Shown here: positions 25,673 through 34,965 of the stretch, in pieces
Numbering within the stretch: the stretch's first letter is position 1
Layout: every line of letters begins with the position of its first letter
Source of the DNA: Crocinitomicaceae bacterium
Lineage (GTDB): Bacteria; Bacteroidota; Bacteroidia; Flavobacteriales_D; Crocinitomicaceae
Direction: 5' to 3'
NCBI GenBank assembly: GCA_024643365.1
Contig: JAHENC010000006.1
Span: forward strand, 122,260-186,259
Length of the DNA stretch: 64,000 nucleotides
The notes under the pieces: generated by a model
Told to the model about the DNA's origin: nothing
Seen by the model: only the letters and a program-made list of their open reading frames with translations
The model's database searches: none
Translations under genes and position numbers: made by a program

Positions 25673-26825
25673 GTTTGAAAATTATGGCTTCATATATATC
25701 CGAGAATCTTTTGCCAATTGCTTCATAACTAAATTGTGCCTTTGCTTCTTGATGCATAACGTTTGAATCGTACTTTTCCAAACGTACTAATTGCTCTTTT
25801 ATTGCCGCAACAAGCGCATCTTGATCTTCTGACGGCACTAGTTGACCATAAGCTGAATGAACAATTTCATTTATTCCACCAACATTCGTTGAAACGATTG
25901 GAACTCCAGCAGATATGGATTCAATCAATACACACGGTAAATTTTCGAAACGACTCGTTAAAACGAATAAGTCTGCACCTTTCAAAACTTCAGCAATTTC
26001 TTTCGCTTCGAGTGTCCCGTGAAAGACGATATGACCCTCAATCTTCAGCTGCTTGATTTCCTCTTGAAACATAGAAAAATCTCCGTCACTTACTATTTGC
26101 AAGTTTAAATTAGGATTCCATTGAAGTAACTCAGCGAATGCGCGAAATAATAAACTTGGGTTTTTCTGCAAACTTGCTAATGAAGAAACATGAATCAATT
26201 GATTCCCTTTACGTGCTTTGGGATCCCCCGGCACAAACAAGGAAGTATCTATAACGTTATAAACAACGTTCATTTCGGTGTGAATTCCGGAACTTCGCAT
26301 TGCTTGTGCAAGGTCTTCACTCACGGGTAAAATCAAACTTGCCTTATTGGCTGTCAATCGCGTTAAAAATTGCTGAATTTTACTTGGACGAGGCAAGACC
26401 ACTTTGTGGTAATACGTCCAATGTTCGGTAATGATGTAAGGAATTTTGTAGCGAATCGAAAGCAATCGAGCAACGATTCCGATGGGATAAACCACATTCG
26501 CATGTATCAACTCTGGATGAAATCCTTCGTTTTTTAGATTGCGTAACAATTGGAAATAACACGATATGATGCGCAGATAGTTCCAAACGGATCCAAGGAA
26601 CGGAATTGTTGATTTGGGAATATAAGCTATCGTACTAGGAAAAGGCTCTATACTTTTAACAATTTCTGTCCTACCACTCAATTCTTCGTCTAAACAAACA
26701 TAGAGTAATTGAACTTGATGAAACTGCGAAGCTGCGAGGACATGTTGAAACACAAAATTCCCATGGGTAGGCTTTATCCTATTTGGATACCAACTGGAGA
26801 GGAATAAAATGTTCCTTTTTTGCAT
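25662..26825 (-). CDS. Glycosyltransferase family 4
   Basis: A 387-residue GT-B fold enzyme. The N-terminal domain opens with ILFLSSWYPNRIKPTHGNFVFQHV and includes LIHANVVYPIG; the C-terminal GT4 domain has VSSLASLQKNPSLLFRAFA and the donor-binding E-x7-E block in TSRFENLPCVLIESISAGVPIV. It transfers a sugar from a nucleotide sugar to a lipid-linked or sugar acceptor at the cytoplasmic membrane face. First gene of the operon with the flippase and methyltransferase; a separate cysteine desulfurase gene lies upstream. Confidence 0.93.
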   Translation of the reverse strand: MQKRNILFLSSWYPNRIKPTHGNFVFQHVLAASQFHQVQLLYVCLDEELSGRTEIVKSIEPFPSTIAYIPKSTIPFLGSVWNYLRIISCYFQLLRNLKNEGFHPELIHANVVYPIGIVARLLSIRYKIPYIITEHWTYYHKVVLPRPSKIQQFLTRLTANKASLILPVSEDLAQAMRSSGIHTEMNVVYNVIDTSLFVPGDPKARKGNQLIHVSSLASLQKNPSLLFRAFAELLQWNPNLNLQIVSDGDFSMFQEEIKQLKIEGHIVFHGTLEAKEIAEVLKGADLFVLTSRFENLPCVLIESISAGVPIVSTNVGGINEIVHSAYGQLVPSEDQDALVAAIKEQLVRLEKYDSNVMHQEAKAQFSYEAIGKRFSDIYEAIIFKHGS

Positions 26826-26840
26826 GCATTTGTGCTATTT

Positions 26841-27980
26841 CTAGCTGAGGTTATGTTGATATACTTGTTGCAATTGTTGCAACGCGTAATCGATTTCTTC
26901 TTTTGTCGTATAACGCGAGAAAGAGAAGCGCACATTTGGACGTGACATGTCCGCTTGAATTCCCTCTAATACGTGTGATCCTTTTGTTGCTCCAGACGTA
27001 CACGCACTTCCGCCACTAACCGCGACACCCTTTAAGTCGAGTGTAAAGAGTAACATACTTGTTTTCTCCGTTGCAGGAAGACAAACATTCAATACGGTGT
27101 ACAGTGCCTTGTCAAAATCTGTTTCACCATGAAATGATACTGTCGGAAACAATTCATGTAACTGACTTATCATGTACGATTTTAAGGAGAATACATGTTT
27201 TTGATGTGCTTCTACATCCTCATATGCTAAGTCCATGGCTTTTGCTAATCCAACGATCCCAGCCAAGTTTTCAGTTCCTCCACGCAAACCTCTTTCTTGA
27301 GCTCCACCATGAATAAACGAAGTTACTTTTGTTTTCTTGTTGGCATATAAAAATCCAATTCCTTTTGGACCATGGAATTTGTGTGCGGCACAGGTAATAA
27401 AGTCGATATCTAAATCCGCTAAATCGAAGGCGAAATGCGCCATTGTTTGAACTGTATCCGAATGGAGATAAGCCCCATGTTGACGACAAAGTTGCGCAAC
27501 TTTTTTCAAAGGAATCATTGTCGCAATTTCGTTGTTGGCATGCATCAAGGAAACCAAGGTCGGTTTAGCTTCCTTCAATAAGTTTTCCAAGTGGATCAAA
27601 TCAACATTCCCTTTCGAATCAAGGTTAACTAAAACCAATTCGATTTTTTCGTGGGCCGAAACAGCATCAGCTGTATGTCCAACGGCATGATGTTCAATGG
27701 CACTCGTAATGATGCGCTTCACACCTAATTCGGTCACAGCGGTGTGAATAGCCATGTTGTCAGCTTCGGTTCCTCCAGATGTAAAAATAATCTCAGAAGC
27801 CGCGCAATTCAAATGCTTCGCTACCGATCGACGCGATGTTTCGAGTAAAGCCTTCGCATTTCTTCCAAAGGAATGAGTAGAAGACGGATTGCCAAAAGTA
27901 TCTCTGAGTACAGGAATCATGGCTTCAACCACTTCTGGAGCGACGGGTGTTGTCGCTGCATTATCTAAATACACGCGCAT
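26841..27980 (-). CDS. Cysteine desulfurase (IscS/NifS family)
   Basis: A 379-residue PLP enzyme that takes sulfur from cysteine for Fe-S cluster and thio-tRNA synthesis. Start YLDNAATTPVAPEV is a family hallmark; the PLP lysine is K201 in AAHKFHGPKGIG; the persulfide-forming cysteine is C327 in SGGSACTSGATKGSHVL. The short active loop argues for the NifS/IscS side of the family. There is no iscU next to it. mnmA at 51344, which uses such sulfur, is in the same window. Intact length. Confidence 0.96.
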   Translation of the reverse strand: MRVYLDNAATTPVAPEVVEAMIPVLRDTFGNPSSTHSFGRNAKALLETSRRSVAKHLNCAASEIIFTSGGTEADNMAIHTAVTELGVKRIITSAIEHHAVGHTADAVSAHEKIELVLVNLDSKGNVDLIHLENLLKEAKPTLVSLMHANNEIATMIPLKKVAQLCRQHGAYLHSDTVQTMAHFAFDLADLDIDFITCAAHKFHGPKGIGFLYANKKTKVTSFIHGGAQERGLRGGTENLAGIVGLAKAMDLAYEDVEAHQKHVFSLKSYMISQLHELFPTVSFHGETDFDKALYTVLNVCLPATEKTSMLLFTLDLKGVAVSGGSACTSGATKGSHVLEGIQADMSRPNVRFSFSRYTTKEEIDYALQQLQQVYQHNLS

Positions 27981-28032
27981 ATCGAAGTTTTGGCGAAGAT
28001 AAGAATTTTATAGCACTTCATTAATTCTGTAA

Positions 28033-28395
28033 ATGCCGCTTTTTGACAACAATAAATACTACTTTTATTTCATGAACGAAGACATGCTATTTTTCTGGGG
28101 AATGGGAATCCTTTTTGGACTTGTGATGCTTTTCTCTAAACCACCGATTGGATGGAAGTACTTTCACGGAATTATTTTCCTCAGTTACTTTGTTTATGCT
28201 TATTGGGAAATGAACGATGGAAACCATTCAAGCGGAGGAATGTATAGTATCCTAGTAACTATTGGTACAGGATTACATATCATTATCTACTTAATTGGCA
28301 AAGTAATATTTGGATTTTTCAGACGTCAAAATCAAAAAACAGAAGATCTTTCTTCCCTTTTTCAACAATCAAACAAAGAAAATAAGGAAGATTAA
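28033..28395 (+). CDS. Small membrane protein of unknown function
   Basis: A 120-residue protein with three hydrophobic segments: about residues 17-32 (LFFWGMGILFGLVMLF), 43-59 (FHGIIFLSYFVYAYW) and 76-98 (ILVTIGTGLHIIIYLIGKVIFGFF), then a charged cytoplasmic-looking tail. An ATG at 28072 (MNEDMLFFWG) is an equally good start. I do not recognise the family. It is convergent with the lipoprotein gene that follows, 3 nt apart, and divergent from the cysteine desulfurase. Confidence 0.65.
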   Translation: MPLFDNNKYYFYFMNEDMLFFWGMGILFGLVMLFSKPPIGWKYFHGIIFLSYFVYAYWEMNDGNHSSGGMYSILVTIGTGLHIIIYLIGKVIFGFFRRQNQKTEDLSSLFQQSNKENKED

Positions 28396-28398
28396 TTT

Positions 28399-29043
28399 CT
28401 ACTTCTTGGTTATGGGAGTAAGTGATGCCACCTTCACCGTATTTTTCTCAAATTTGAACGGTATAATTGTATCACACATCGGGAAATCATAGGGAACATG
28501 CACATAGAAATGTCCTTTGCGTAGCAAAAATTCCAAGCGATTCATATCTGGCTGTGTGCACCGACGCATGCTTCTTGTTTCTAATTTGTTCGCGATTGAT
28601 TTCGTAAAATCAGCATGTGCCTCAAAGTCCACTTTAAAAATAGAGTCGTTTTTTAAAAAATACGTTTGAACTTCATTTAATTGAAAGTTCTTGTTTCCCA
28701 TGGGACATTTTACTTTGACGAGCTTCGAAAGACACAACAAGCTTTTACTGAAATGTTCAACTTTATAGGTAATGTCCAAATATTCTTGTTCGGTACAATA
28801 GACACCAATTGTATCCCGTTGAACCATGTGGAGCATCCAATCATTGAACCGCTTATCAGAAAGTTTGGGGTAATTCAAGTGAATGCTTTTCAATTGAACA
28901 TCCTGCTGCTTCGTTGAAAGTTGAACTTCATCTAAACAGGAAGTTACTAAGTCTAAACGTTCATTTTCAGCTGTGCGATCGGTATTACAAGATTGTAACA
29001 GACAGAGTAACACACTAAAGATGACGATAAACTTCATATTCAA
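28399..29043 (-). CDS. Lipoprotein of unknown function
   Basis: A 214-residue predicted lipoprotein: MNMKFIVIFSVLLCLLQSC with acylated Cys19. The body has alternating strands and helices and five further Cys, which may form disulfides in the periplasm, but no family is recognised. It ends 9 nt... from the rimO stop on the same strand and may be transcribed with rimO as its downstream gene. Location is predicted as periplasm or outer membrane inner leaflet. Confidence 0.65.
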   Translation of the reverse strand: MNMKFIVIFSVLLCLLQSCNTDRTAENERLDLVTSCLDEVQLSTKQQDVQLKSIHLNYPKLSDKRFNDWMLHMVQRDTIGVYCTEQEYLDITYKVEHFSKSLLCLSKLVKVKCPMGNKNFQLNEVQTYFLKNDSIFKVDFEAHADFTKSIANKLETRSMRRCTQPDMNRLEFLLRKGHFYVHVPYDFPMCDTIIPFKFEKNTVKVASLTPITKK

Positions 29044-29052
29044 TTGATTGAT

Positions 29053-30366
29053 TTATTTAACAACTTGTCCATACAAATCATAATGATCTGCACTTGTGAT
29101 TAAAATACGCTCAAAATCTCCTAAACGAACAAATGACTCTGATTTTTTAATCAATACTTCATTATCAACTTCAGGGGAATCAAATTCCGTTCGTCCAATG
29201 AAATAATCACCTTCCACACGATCAAAAAGTACTTTAAACTCTTTACCTACCTTCAGTTGATTCAATTCATAACTAATCCCTGATTGCAATTCCATGATTT
29301 CATCTGCGCGTTTTTTCTTCATTTTCGCGGTTACATCATCCGTAAATTGGTACGCATGCGTATTTTCTTCATGAGAATAGGTGAAAATTCCTAAGCGATC
29401 AAAACGACTTTTCTCAACGAATTCATACATTTCTTTGAATTCAGCTGCCGTTTCACCTGGATATCCAGCAATCAACGTGGTTCTCAAGGCAATACCCGGA
29501 ACTTTTTGACGAATGGTTTGAATCAGTTCTTCCGTTTTTTCTCGGGTAATTCCACGACGCATGGCTTGTAATATCTTCGTTGAACCATGTTGCAAAGGCA
29601 TGTCCAAGTATTTACATACATTATCGCGTTCATTCATGACATCCAGTACATCCATTGGGAATCCAGACGGATAAGCATAGTGTAGACGAATCCATTCGAT
29701 TCCTTCTACGTCAGAAAGGCGTTTAATCAAATCAGATAAGGCTCTTTTCTTGTAAAGATCCAAACCGTAATATGTTAAATCCTGAGCGATTAACATCAAT
29801 TCCTTCACGCCTTTTGCGGCTAAGTTTTTAGCTTGTAGGACTAAATCCTCCATTGGAGTCGAAATATGTGTCCCTCGCATAATCGGAATCGCACAAAACG
29901 AACACGGACGATCACATCCTTCTGCAATTTTGAAATAAGCGTAATGATTTGGTGTCGTCAACAAACGCTCTCCTACTAATTCGTGCTTGTAATCCGCTTT
30001 TAAGGTTTTGAGTAATCGAGGCAAGTCTCTTGTACCGAAATACGCATCCACTTCTGGGATTTCTTTTTCCAAATCGTCTTTGTAACGCTCGGACAAACAT
30101 CCGGTCACATAGACTTTATCAACGAGCCCTTCCGCTTTTGCTTCCGCGTAGCGAATAATGGTATCGATAGACTCTTGTTTGGCGTTATCAATGAATCCAC
30201 ATGTATTGATGATGACAATTTCTGCATCATCCTCCATAGATTCGTGTTCGACATCAAAATGATTCGCTTTTAATTGAGCCATCATGACTTCTGAATCGTA
30301 GGTATTTTTTGAACAACCCAACGTAACGACGTTTACTTTGTTCTTTTTTAGTGTTTTTGTTTTCAT
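29053..30366 (-). CDS. rimO: Ribosomal protein S12 methylthiotransferase RimO
   Basis: A radical-SAM enzyme that puts a methylthio group on the conserved aspartate of ribosomal protein S12. The start is placed at ATG 30366 (MKTKTLKKNKVNVVTLGCSKN, 437 residues), the usual family N-terminus; the longer frame to 30435 would run through a promoter-like region. Domains: UPF0004 with its three Cys (TLGCSKN, INTCGF, GCLSERY), radical SAM with CDRPCSFCAIP (CxxxCxxC), and C-terminal TRAM domain. All six cluster cysteines are present. A -7 box (30375-30382) sits 8 nt before the ATG. Confidence 0.96.
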   Translation of the reverse strand: MKTKTLKKNKVNVVTLGCSKNTYDSEVMMAQLKANHFDVEHESMEDDAEIVIINTCGFIDNAKQESIDTIIRYAEAKAEGLVDKVYVTGCLSERYKDDLEKEIPEVDAYFGTRDLPRLLKTLKADYKHELVGERLLTTPNHYAYFKIAEGCDRPCSFCAIPIMRGTHISTPMEDLVLQAKNLAAKGVKELMLIAQDLTYYGLDLYKKRALSDLIKRLSDVEGIEWIRLHYAYPSGFPMDVLDVMNERDNVCKYLDMPLQHGSTKILQAMRRGITREKTEELIQTIRQKVPGIALRTTLIAGYPGETAAEFKEMYEFVEKSRFDRLGIFTYSHEENTHAYQFTDDVTAKMKKKRADEIMELQSGISYELNQLKVGKEFKVLFDRVEGDYFIGRTEFDSPEVDNEVLIKKSESFVRLGDFERILITSADHYDLYGQVVK

Positions 30367-30374
30367 TGCGTGCA

Positions 30375-30382
30375 CAAAAATA
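30375..30382 (-). promoter_or_regulatory. -7 box for rimO
   Basis: CAAAAATA on + is TATTTTTG on -, a TAnnTTTG match. The 8-nt distance to the ATG at 30366 predicts an mRNA leader of only a few bases and supports the shorter rimO start. Confidence 0.5.
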
Positions 30383-30404
30383 GGACACTTTAGCGAAATG
30401 GTAT

Positions 30405-30412
30405 TATTTTTG
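30405..30412 (+). promoter_or_regulatory. -7 box for lipoprotein-tlyA operon
   Basis: TATTTTTG matches TAnnTTTG, 29 nt before ATG 30442; back-to-back with the rimO box. Confidence 0.45.
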
Positions 30413-30441
30413 ACCCCTCGCAAACTAAAAAACATACGAAT

Positions 30442-30891
30442 ATGCGTTATTTATTACCAATCCTCCTTTTTTTTAGCGCGTGCGGCACGGTTAAAAAATC
30501 AAAACCAGCGAACATGACAGAAGTCACAGCACCAAAAGCATTTATTCGTCAAAACGAAACCATTGATATGGGAGCTGAATTATTTCAAATTCAGTCGATG
30601 AATATTATCGGAAATAGACTTTATGTTATTGTGAAAGCTCACCCAATTCTTGATGTGGAGGATTTTGATTTGACAGGAAGTGCAAACATTTCTAAATCAC
30701 TTCCCCCCATTCGAGCGATTCGTTTGGATGTAAAAAAAATCCCAGTTAAAAAAGGTGACGGTGCGGTTGCGATGATGGAACAGACATTGGTATTTGACAT
30801 CACCGATTTAGCCTATACGCAAGAAGCTGGGTCACAAATTTACCTTCAGTTCGAAGGAGCGAAAGAACGCATACTATATACCCTCAAATAA
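30442..30891 (+). CDS. Lipoprotein of unknown function upstream of tlyA
   Basis: A 149-residue predicted lipoprotein: MRYLLPILLFFSAC with acylated Cys14. The mature part looks like a single beta-sandwich (strands around NRLYVIVKAH, QTLVFDITDL, SQIYLQFEGA), ending RILYTLK. No family recognised. It has its own -7 box and lies 2 nt before tlyA, so the two are cotranscribed; whether the link is functional is unclear. Confidence 0.65.
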   Translation: MRYLLPILLFFSACGTVKKSKPANMTEVTAPKAFIRQNETIDMGAELFQIQSMNIIGNRLYVIVKAHPILDVEDFDLTGSANISKSLPPIRAIRLDVKKIPVKKGDGAVAMMEQTLVFDITDLAYTQEAGSQIYLQFEGAKERILYTLK

Positions 30892-30893
30892 AC

Positions 30894-31628
30894 ATGGAAG
30901 AAGAACGTATTGACAAAATTATCATGGAACGAAAATTGGTTTCATCCCGCGTGAGAGCGGAGGAACTCATTTCCAAATTTGGCGTTTTGGTCAATGGTAA
31001 ACTTATTTCCAAACCAGGAAAAAAAGTTCCAATTGATGCCGAAATTCAATTGATTTCAGAAGAAATTCCTTGGGTTTCTAAAGGAGCATTAAAACTTGTC
31101 GCAGCATTGGAGGAATGGAAATTCGATTGTTCAGACAAGGTCTACATCGATCTTGGCGCGAGTACGGGAGGATTCACGGAAGTACTGTTATCCAAAGGAG
31201 CGAAAAAAGTTTTCGGCGTAGATGTTGGATCCAAACAGTTACACGAACGAATCAAAGCAGATGAACGTGTGGTAAACTTAGAGAAGACACATGCACGTGA
31301 CTTAACGGAAAAACAAATCACAGAAGATGTGGATGGATTGGTTGTAGATGTTTCCTTTATCAGTTTGGAAAAAGTTATACCGTTTGTTATTCGTTTTTTG
31401 AAACCAAACGCAGATGTTGTATTGTTAATTAAACCACAATTTGAATTAGGTAGAGCGTTTTTATCCAAAGGAGGAATAGTAAAAGATGTACGACAATACC
31501 CAATCCTTCTGGAAAATATAAAAGAAATGTGTAGTCGAAATCAATTAGAGTGGCAAGCTTATATTGACTCCCCTATTCTCGGAGGCGATGGAAATAAAGA
31601 ATTTTTAGGATATTTTAAACGAAAATAA
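30894..31628 (+). CDS. tlyA: TlyA-family rRNA 2'-O-methyltransferase
   Basis: A 244-residue protein with an S4 RNA-binding domain (residues about 3-60, ERIDKIIMERKLVSSRVRAEELI) and an FtsJ/RrmJ methyltransferase domain: SAM motif YIDLGASTGGFTEVLLSKGA, GVDVGSKQLHERI, and the catalytic Lys region LLIKPQFELGR. TlyA in other bacteria methylates 16S and 23S rRNA; the old hemolysin name is not a safe function. Length is at the short end of the family. It is followed at 16 nt by a small gene of unknown function. Confidence 0.93.
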   Translation: MEEERIDKIIMERKLVSSRVRAEELISKFGVLVNGKLISKPGKKVPIDAEIQLISEEIPWVSKGALKLVAALEEWKFDCSDKVYIDLGASTGGFTEVLLSKGAKKVFGVDVGSKQLHERIKADERVVNLEKTHARDLTEKQITEDVDGLVVDVSFISLEKVIPFVIRFLKPNADVVLLIKPQFELGRAFLSKGGIVKDVRQYPILLENIKEMCSRNQLEWQAYIDSPILGGDGNKEFLGYFKRK

Positions 31629-31644
31629 TTTTCTTTGCAGGATT

Positions 31645-32010
31645 ATGACAATCGACGAATTATACAAAGCATTTAACGACATCGAGTTTCAAGCAACGCG
31701 CATTTTAAAAGCTAAAAACTTGGATAGAGATCATCTGAGCCGTTTTAATGATCGAACGGAGGAAATACGCCTTCAACTAGTGAGCATGCGCTTACAAGGT
31801 GCTATTCACGACACCATGAACGAACTAAAGAAGATAGACGAAGAATATTTGCCGAAATTATCGTTTGGACGTAAAGTATTGAATGTTCTTCTTTTCGGAC
31901 AGTATAAAAAACGTTATCAATCCAAAGGACAACTGCGTTATTTCATGGAAGAAGTATCCAAGAGAAAACAATTGTTTATGCATGCAAAAGGTGAGTTAAA
32001 CGAAGATTAA
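31645..32010 (+). CDS. Small helical protein of unknown function
   Basis: A 121-residue soluble, almost entirely alpha-helical protein rich in charged residues, with no signal peptide, Cys or obvious motif: MTIDELYKAFNDIEFQATRIL... It includes a hydrophobic stretch RKVLNVLLFGQYKKRY that could be a membrane-surface helix. Downstream of tlyA by 16 nt and likely in the same transcript. I do not recognise the family; a coiled-coil structural role is possible. Confidence 0.6.
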   Translation: MTIDELYKAFNDIEFQATRILKAKNLDRDHLSRFNDRTEEIRLQLVSMRLQGAIHDTMNELKKIDEEYLPKLSFGRKVLNVLLFGQYKKRYQSKGQLRYFMEEVSKRKQLFMHAKGELNED

Positions 32011-32029
32011 CACCTCGCTTAAACTCACC
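31990..32029. terminator. Possible bidirectional terminator hairpin
   Basis: GGTGAGTT (31990-31997) pairs with AACTCACC (32022-32029), with further imperfect inner pairing (AAACGA with TCGCTT). It lies between the converging 31645 gene and the GH65 operon. On the - strand it is followed by CTTTTG, a weak U-run, so the call is modest. Confidence 0.4.
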
Positions 32030-32048
32030 AATTCATTATTTATACAAC

Positions 32049-34328
32049 TTATATTTTTGCGGTAAATTCTTCTCCGGAAGTAATTTGAACAGACTCGTTC
32101 ATAATGCTACAAGAAATCGATTGTCCACCTAAGTTTTTAACGCTCACAGTGTTTTTATCGATTGAAACTTCCAATGGAACGGTTTGATACAAAATCCTAA
32201 AGGTATAGGACTGCCATGCTTCTGGAATCGTTGGATTGATTTCTAATCCGGACTCATGTACGCGGACACCTGCCATTCCCTCAACAACGGACATCCATGT
32301 TCCAGCCATACTCGTAATGTGAAGGCCTTCATCCGCTTCGTGATTGTAATCGTCAAGATCTAAACGAGAAGTTCTTAAGTACAATTCATAGGCTTTCGCC
32401 AGATTTCCAATCTTCGCTGCAAGAATCACGTGAACACATGGAGACAAAGAAGATTCATGTACCGTTTTGGGTTCATAGAAATCAAAGTTATCACGTATGG
32501 TTTCTAAATCGAAATGATCTTCGAATAAATACAATCCTTGAAGGACATCAGCTTGTTTGATGAAAATCGAACGAAGGATTCTGTCCCAAGACCAATGTTG
32601 GTTAATTGGACGTTCCGTTAATGGTAAATCGTGAGCGGATAATTGTTCTTTATCCATGAATCCATCTTGTTGAAGGAAAATTTTCGTTCCTTCCAAAACA
32701 GGGAAATAAACATTCTCAACGATGTGTCGCATCGCTTTGATTTCCTTTTCGGACATCAATTTATTGTTTGACCCACCAATTTCCTCGTTAATTTTCAAAC
32801 AGTAATCGATACACCAACGAGCGATGTAATTCGTATACCAGTTGTTGTTGACGTTGTTTTCGTATTCATTTGGACCTGTTACACCAAGCATCACATACGC
32901 TTCTTTGCTGTCAGACCAGTTGAAACGCTGTGTCCAAAAACGTGCAATTCCTAAAAGAACAGGGAATCCGTATTGCTTTAAATAATCGCGATCTCCCGTG
33001 TGTCGAACATAGTTATAAATACCAAAAGCGATAGCTCCGTTACGGTGAATTTCTTCAAACGTGATTTCCCATTCGTTGTGACATTCTTCACCATTCATGG
33101 TTACCATTGGATAAAGGGCTGCACCGTCTTTGAATCCAAGTTTCTCCGCATTTTCAATGGCCGCGTTTAAATGGTTGTAACGATAAACCAATAATTGACG
33201 GGAAATTTTCGGGTCTGCCGTTTTTAAATAGAATGGCAAACAATATGCTTCCGTATCCCAGTAAGTTGCTCCACCGTATTTTTCTCCTGTGAACCCTTTT
33301 GGACCAATGTTCAGTTTTGCGTTTTTCCCTGTGTATGTTTGATACAAATGGAAAATATTGAAGCGAATTCCTTGTTGAGCTGCAGTATCACCCTTGATAA
33401 AGATGTCTGCATTTTCCCAAATTTTCAACCACGCTTGTTCGTGGTCTTGACGCAATTTGTCGAATCCACCAGTATAAGCATCACGCACCCTTGAAATTGC
33501 TTTCGCAGCTAATTCAAAATCCGAGTGATTCATTGTTGACGTAATCGCTACATACTTTTTCAAGGTGTATGGAATACCTTTCTCTAGGTAATGTTCAAAA
33601 TTGTTCTCCACATAGAAGTCACGTTCTGCTACATTCGGGTGAATCGTCAACAATTCCGTTCCTTTCCAGAATGAATATCGCATTGCTGTAGCAACAGAGA
33701 AATTGGTTTTTTTCGTTCGGCCACAAATAATACCTTTTTGCGCATCGACTTTTCGGCTATCCTCCAACCAGAAAAATTCATCGTAGTTGGCATCGTGGTT
33801 ACTTACCTTTCCATCCAAATATGGCGTGAATTTGACATTCCCGCTAAAATTGATCGGCGTCACGGTATAAGAAATCGCTGCGATTTCTTCTTTCGCCATG
33901 GAACAGAAACGAATGGATTGTACTTCTAATTCTTTGCCATTCGACAATTTCACTTTGAAATGTCTTGTCAATATCCCGTGTTGCATATCCAATTCTCTGT
34001 GAAAGGACTTTACTTCACAGGTATTTAAATCCAATGGAATTCCATCCACTTCGATGTTAATACCAATCCAGTTACATGAATTCAATACTTTGGCAAAATA
34101 CTCGGGATACCCATTTTTCCACCAACCTACACGCGTTTTATCTGGATAATAAACTCCACCGACATAGCTTCCTTGCAAGGAATCACCTGAATATTGTTCT
34201 TCAAAATTAGCACGTTGTCCAAAGGAACCGTTACCAATACTGAAGATACTTTCCGCTTGTTTTTGCTTGCTGGAATCAAACTTATTTTCAATTATTTTCC
34301 AAGCATCTATTTCAAACAAATTACGCAT
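32049..34328 (-). CDS. GH65 glycoside phosphorylase, probably maltose phosphorylase
   Basis: A 759-residue cytoplasmic enzyme that splits an alpha-glucosyl disaccharide with phosphate into beta-glucose-1-phosphate and glucose. GH65 domains in order: N-terminal beta-sandwich (1-270), helical linker, (alpha/alpha)6 barrel (about 310-690), C-terminal beta domain. Signatures: YWDTEAY (W357-E360), HNEWEITFEEIHRNGAIAF, the general acid Glu488 in VTGPNEYE, and the phosphate-binding HESSLSPCVH. Loop residues after GEECHNEW resemble maltose-active members, but trehalose, kojibiose or nigerose cannot be excluded by eye. It is the last gene of the operon, overlapping pgmB by 8 bp, which handles its beta-G1P product. 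Confidence 0.93.
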   Translation of the reverse strand: MRNLFEIDAWKIIENKFDSSKQKQAESIFSIGNGSFGQRANFEEQYSGDSLQGSYVGGVYYPDKTRVGWWKNGYPEYFAKVLNSCNWIGINIEVDGIPLDLNTCEVKSFHRELDMQHGILTRHFKVKLSNGKELEVQSIRFCSMAKEEIAAISYTVTPINFSGNVKFTPYLDGKVSNHDANYDEFFWLEDSRKVDAQKGIICGRTKKTNFSVATAMRYSFWKGTELLTIHPNVAERDFYVENNFEHYLEKGIPYTLKKYVAITSTMNHSDFELAAKAISRVRDAYTGGFDKLRQDHEQAWLKIWENADIFIKGDTAAQQGIRFNIFHLYQTYTGKNAKLNIGPKGFTGEKYGGATYWDTEAYCLPFYLKTADPKISRQLLVYRYNHLNAAIENAEKLGFKDGAALYPMVTMNGEECHNEWEITFEEIHRNGAIAFGIYNYVRHTGDRDYLKQYGFPVLLGIARFWTQRFNWSDSKEAYVMLGVTGPNEYENNVNNNWYTNYIARWCIDYCLKINEEIGGSNNKLMSEKEIKAMRHIVENVYFPVLEGTKIFLQQDGFMDKEQLSAHDLPLTERPINQHWSWDRILRSIFIKQADVLQGLYLFEDHFDLETIRDNFDFYEPKTVHESSLSPCVHVILAAKIGNLAKAYELYLRTSRLDLDDYNHEADEGLHITSMAGTWMSVVEGMAGVRVHESGLEINPTIPEAWQSYTFRILYQTVPLEVSIDKNTVSVKNLGGQSISCSIMNESVQITSGEEFTAKI

Positions 34329-34962
34329 ACGCTTCTAAACTAAATTCGGTTAAATCATTAAAATATGTGTCCGCCATATTAGCGATGTTTGGATTCCCAA
34401 CCGCTATTGCGATGAATCCACCAGCTTTGGCCGCTGTAATTCCGCTGGCTGCATCTTCAAATACGATGCATTCCGCTGGTGCAAAACTTAAGGCTTTTGC
34501 CCCATTTAAAAATACTTCTGGATGCGGTTTTGGGTGCTCTACCCCATTCCCATCGATTACGACATCAAAAAAGTGATCAATCTTCAATAATTTTAGAATG
34601 AAATTTGCATTCTTACTAGAAGATCCGATGCCCAATTTGATTCCTTTCGATTTTGCTTCTTGTAATAAACTCAAAACACCTGGAAGGAGATCTGATTGAT
34701 TCAATTCCTGAATAGAATCAACATAAAATTCGTTTTTACTGATGAGGAGCGCATCAAATTCTTCAGTGGAGATGGTTTTAGCACCTAGTTCAAGAATCTT
34801 TTTGAGTGAATCTACTCTGCTGACTCCTTTTAGTAATTCGTTGTGTTCTTCTTCAAATGGAATACCTAAAGATTCCGCTGTGCGTTTCCACGCGATAAAA
34901 TGATTGTGTTCGGTTGTCACAATGACACCGTCTAGATCAAAAATGAGTGCTTTCACCATCAC
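34321..34962 (-). CDS. pgmB: Beta-phosphoglucomutase
   Basis: A 213-residue HAD-superfamily enzyme converting beta-glucose-1-phosphate to glucose-6-phosphate. The catalytic pair is D9 (nucleophile) and D11 in IFDLDGVIV; the cap has TAESLGIPFEEEHNELLKGVSR; further HAD motifs are IGSSSKN, EHPKPHPEVF and IVFEDAASGI. The start is GTG with an ATG directly behind it. Fusion-like overlap of 8 bp with GH65 and 3 nt spacing from the MFS gene indicate tight coupling. With GH65 it completes an energy-saving disaccharide phosphorolysis route. Confidence 0.95.
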   Translation of the reverse strand: MMVKALIFDLDGVIVTTEHNHFIAWKRTAESLGIPFEEEHNELLKGVSRVDSLKKILELGAKTISTEEFDALLISKNEFYVDSIQELNQSDLLPGVLSLLQEAKSKGIKLGIGSSSKNANFILKLLKIDHFFDVVIDGNGVEHPKPHPEVFLNGAKALSFAPAECIVFEDAASGITAAKAGGFIAIAVGNPNIANMADTYFNDLTEFSLEAYA

Positions 34963-34965
34963 AAA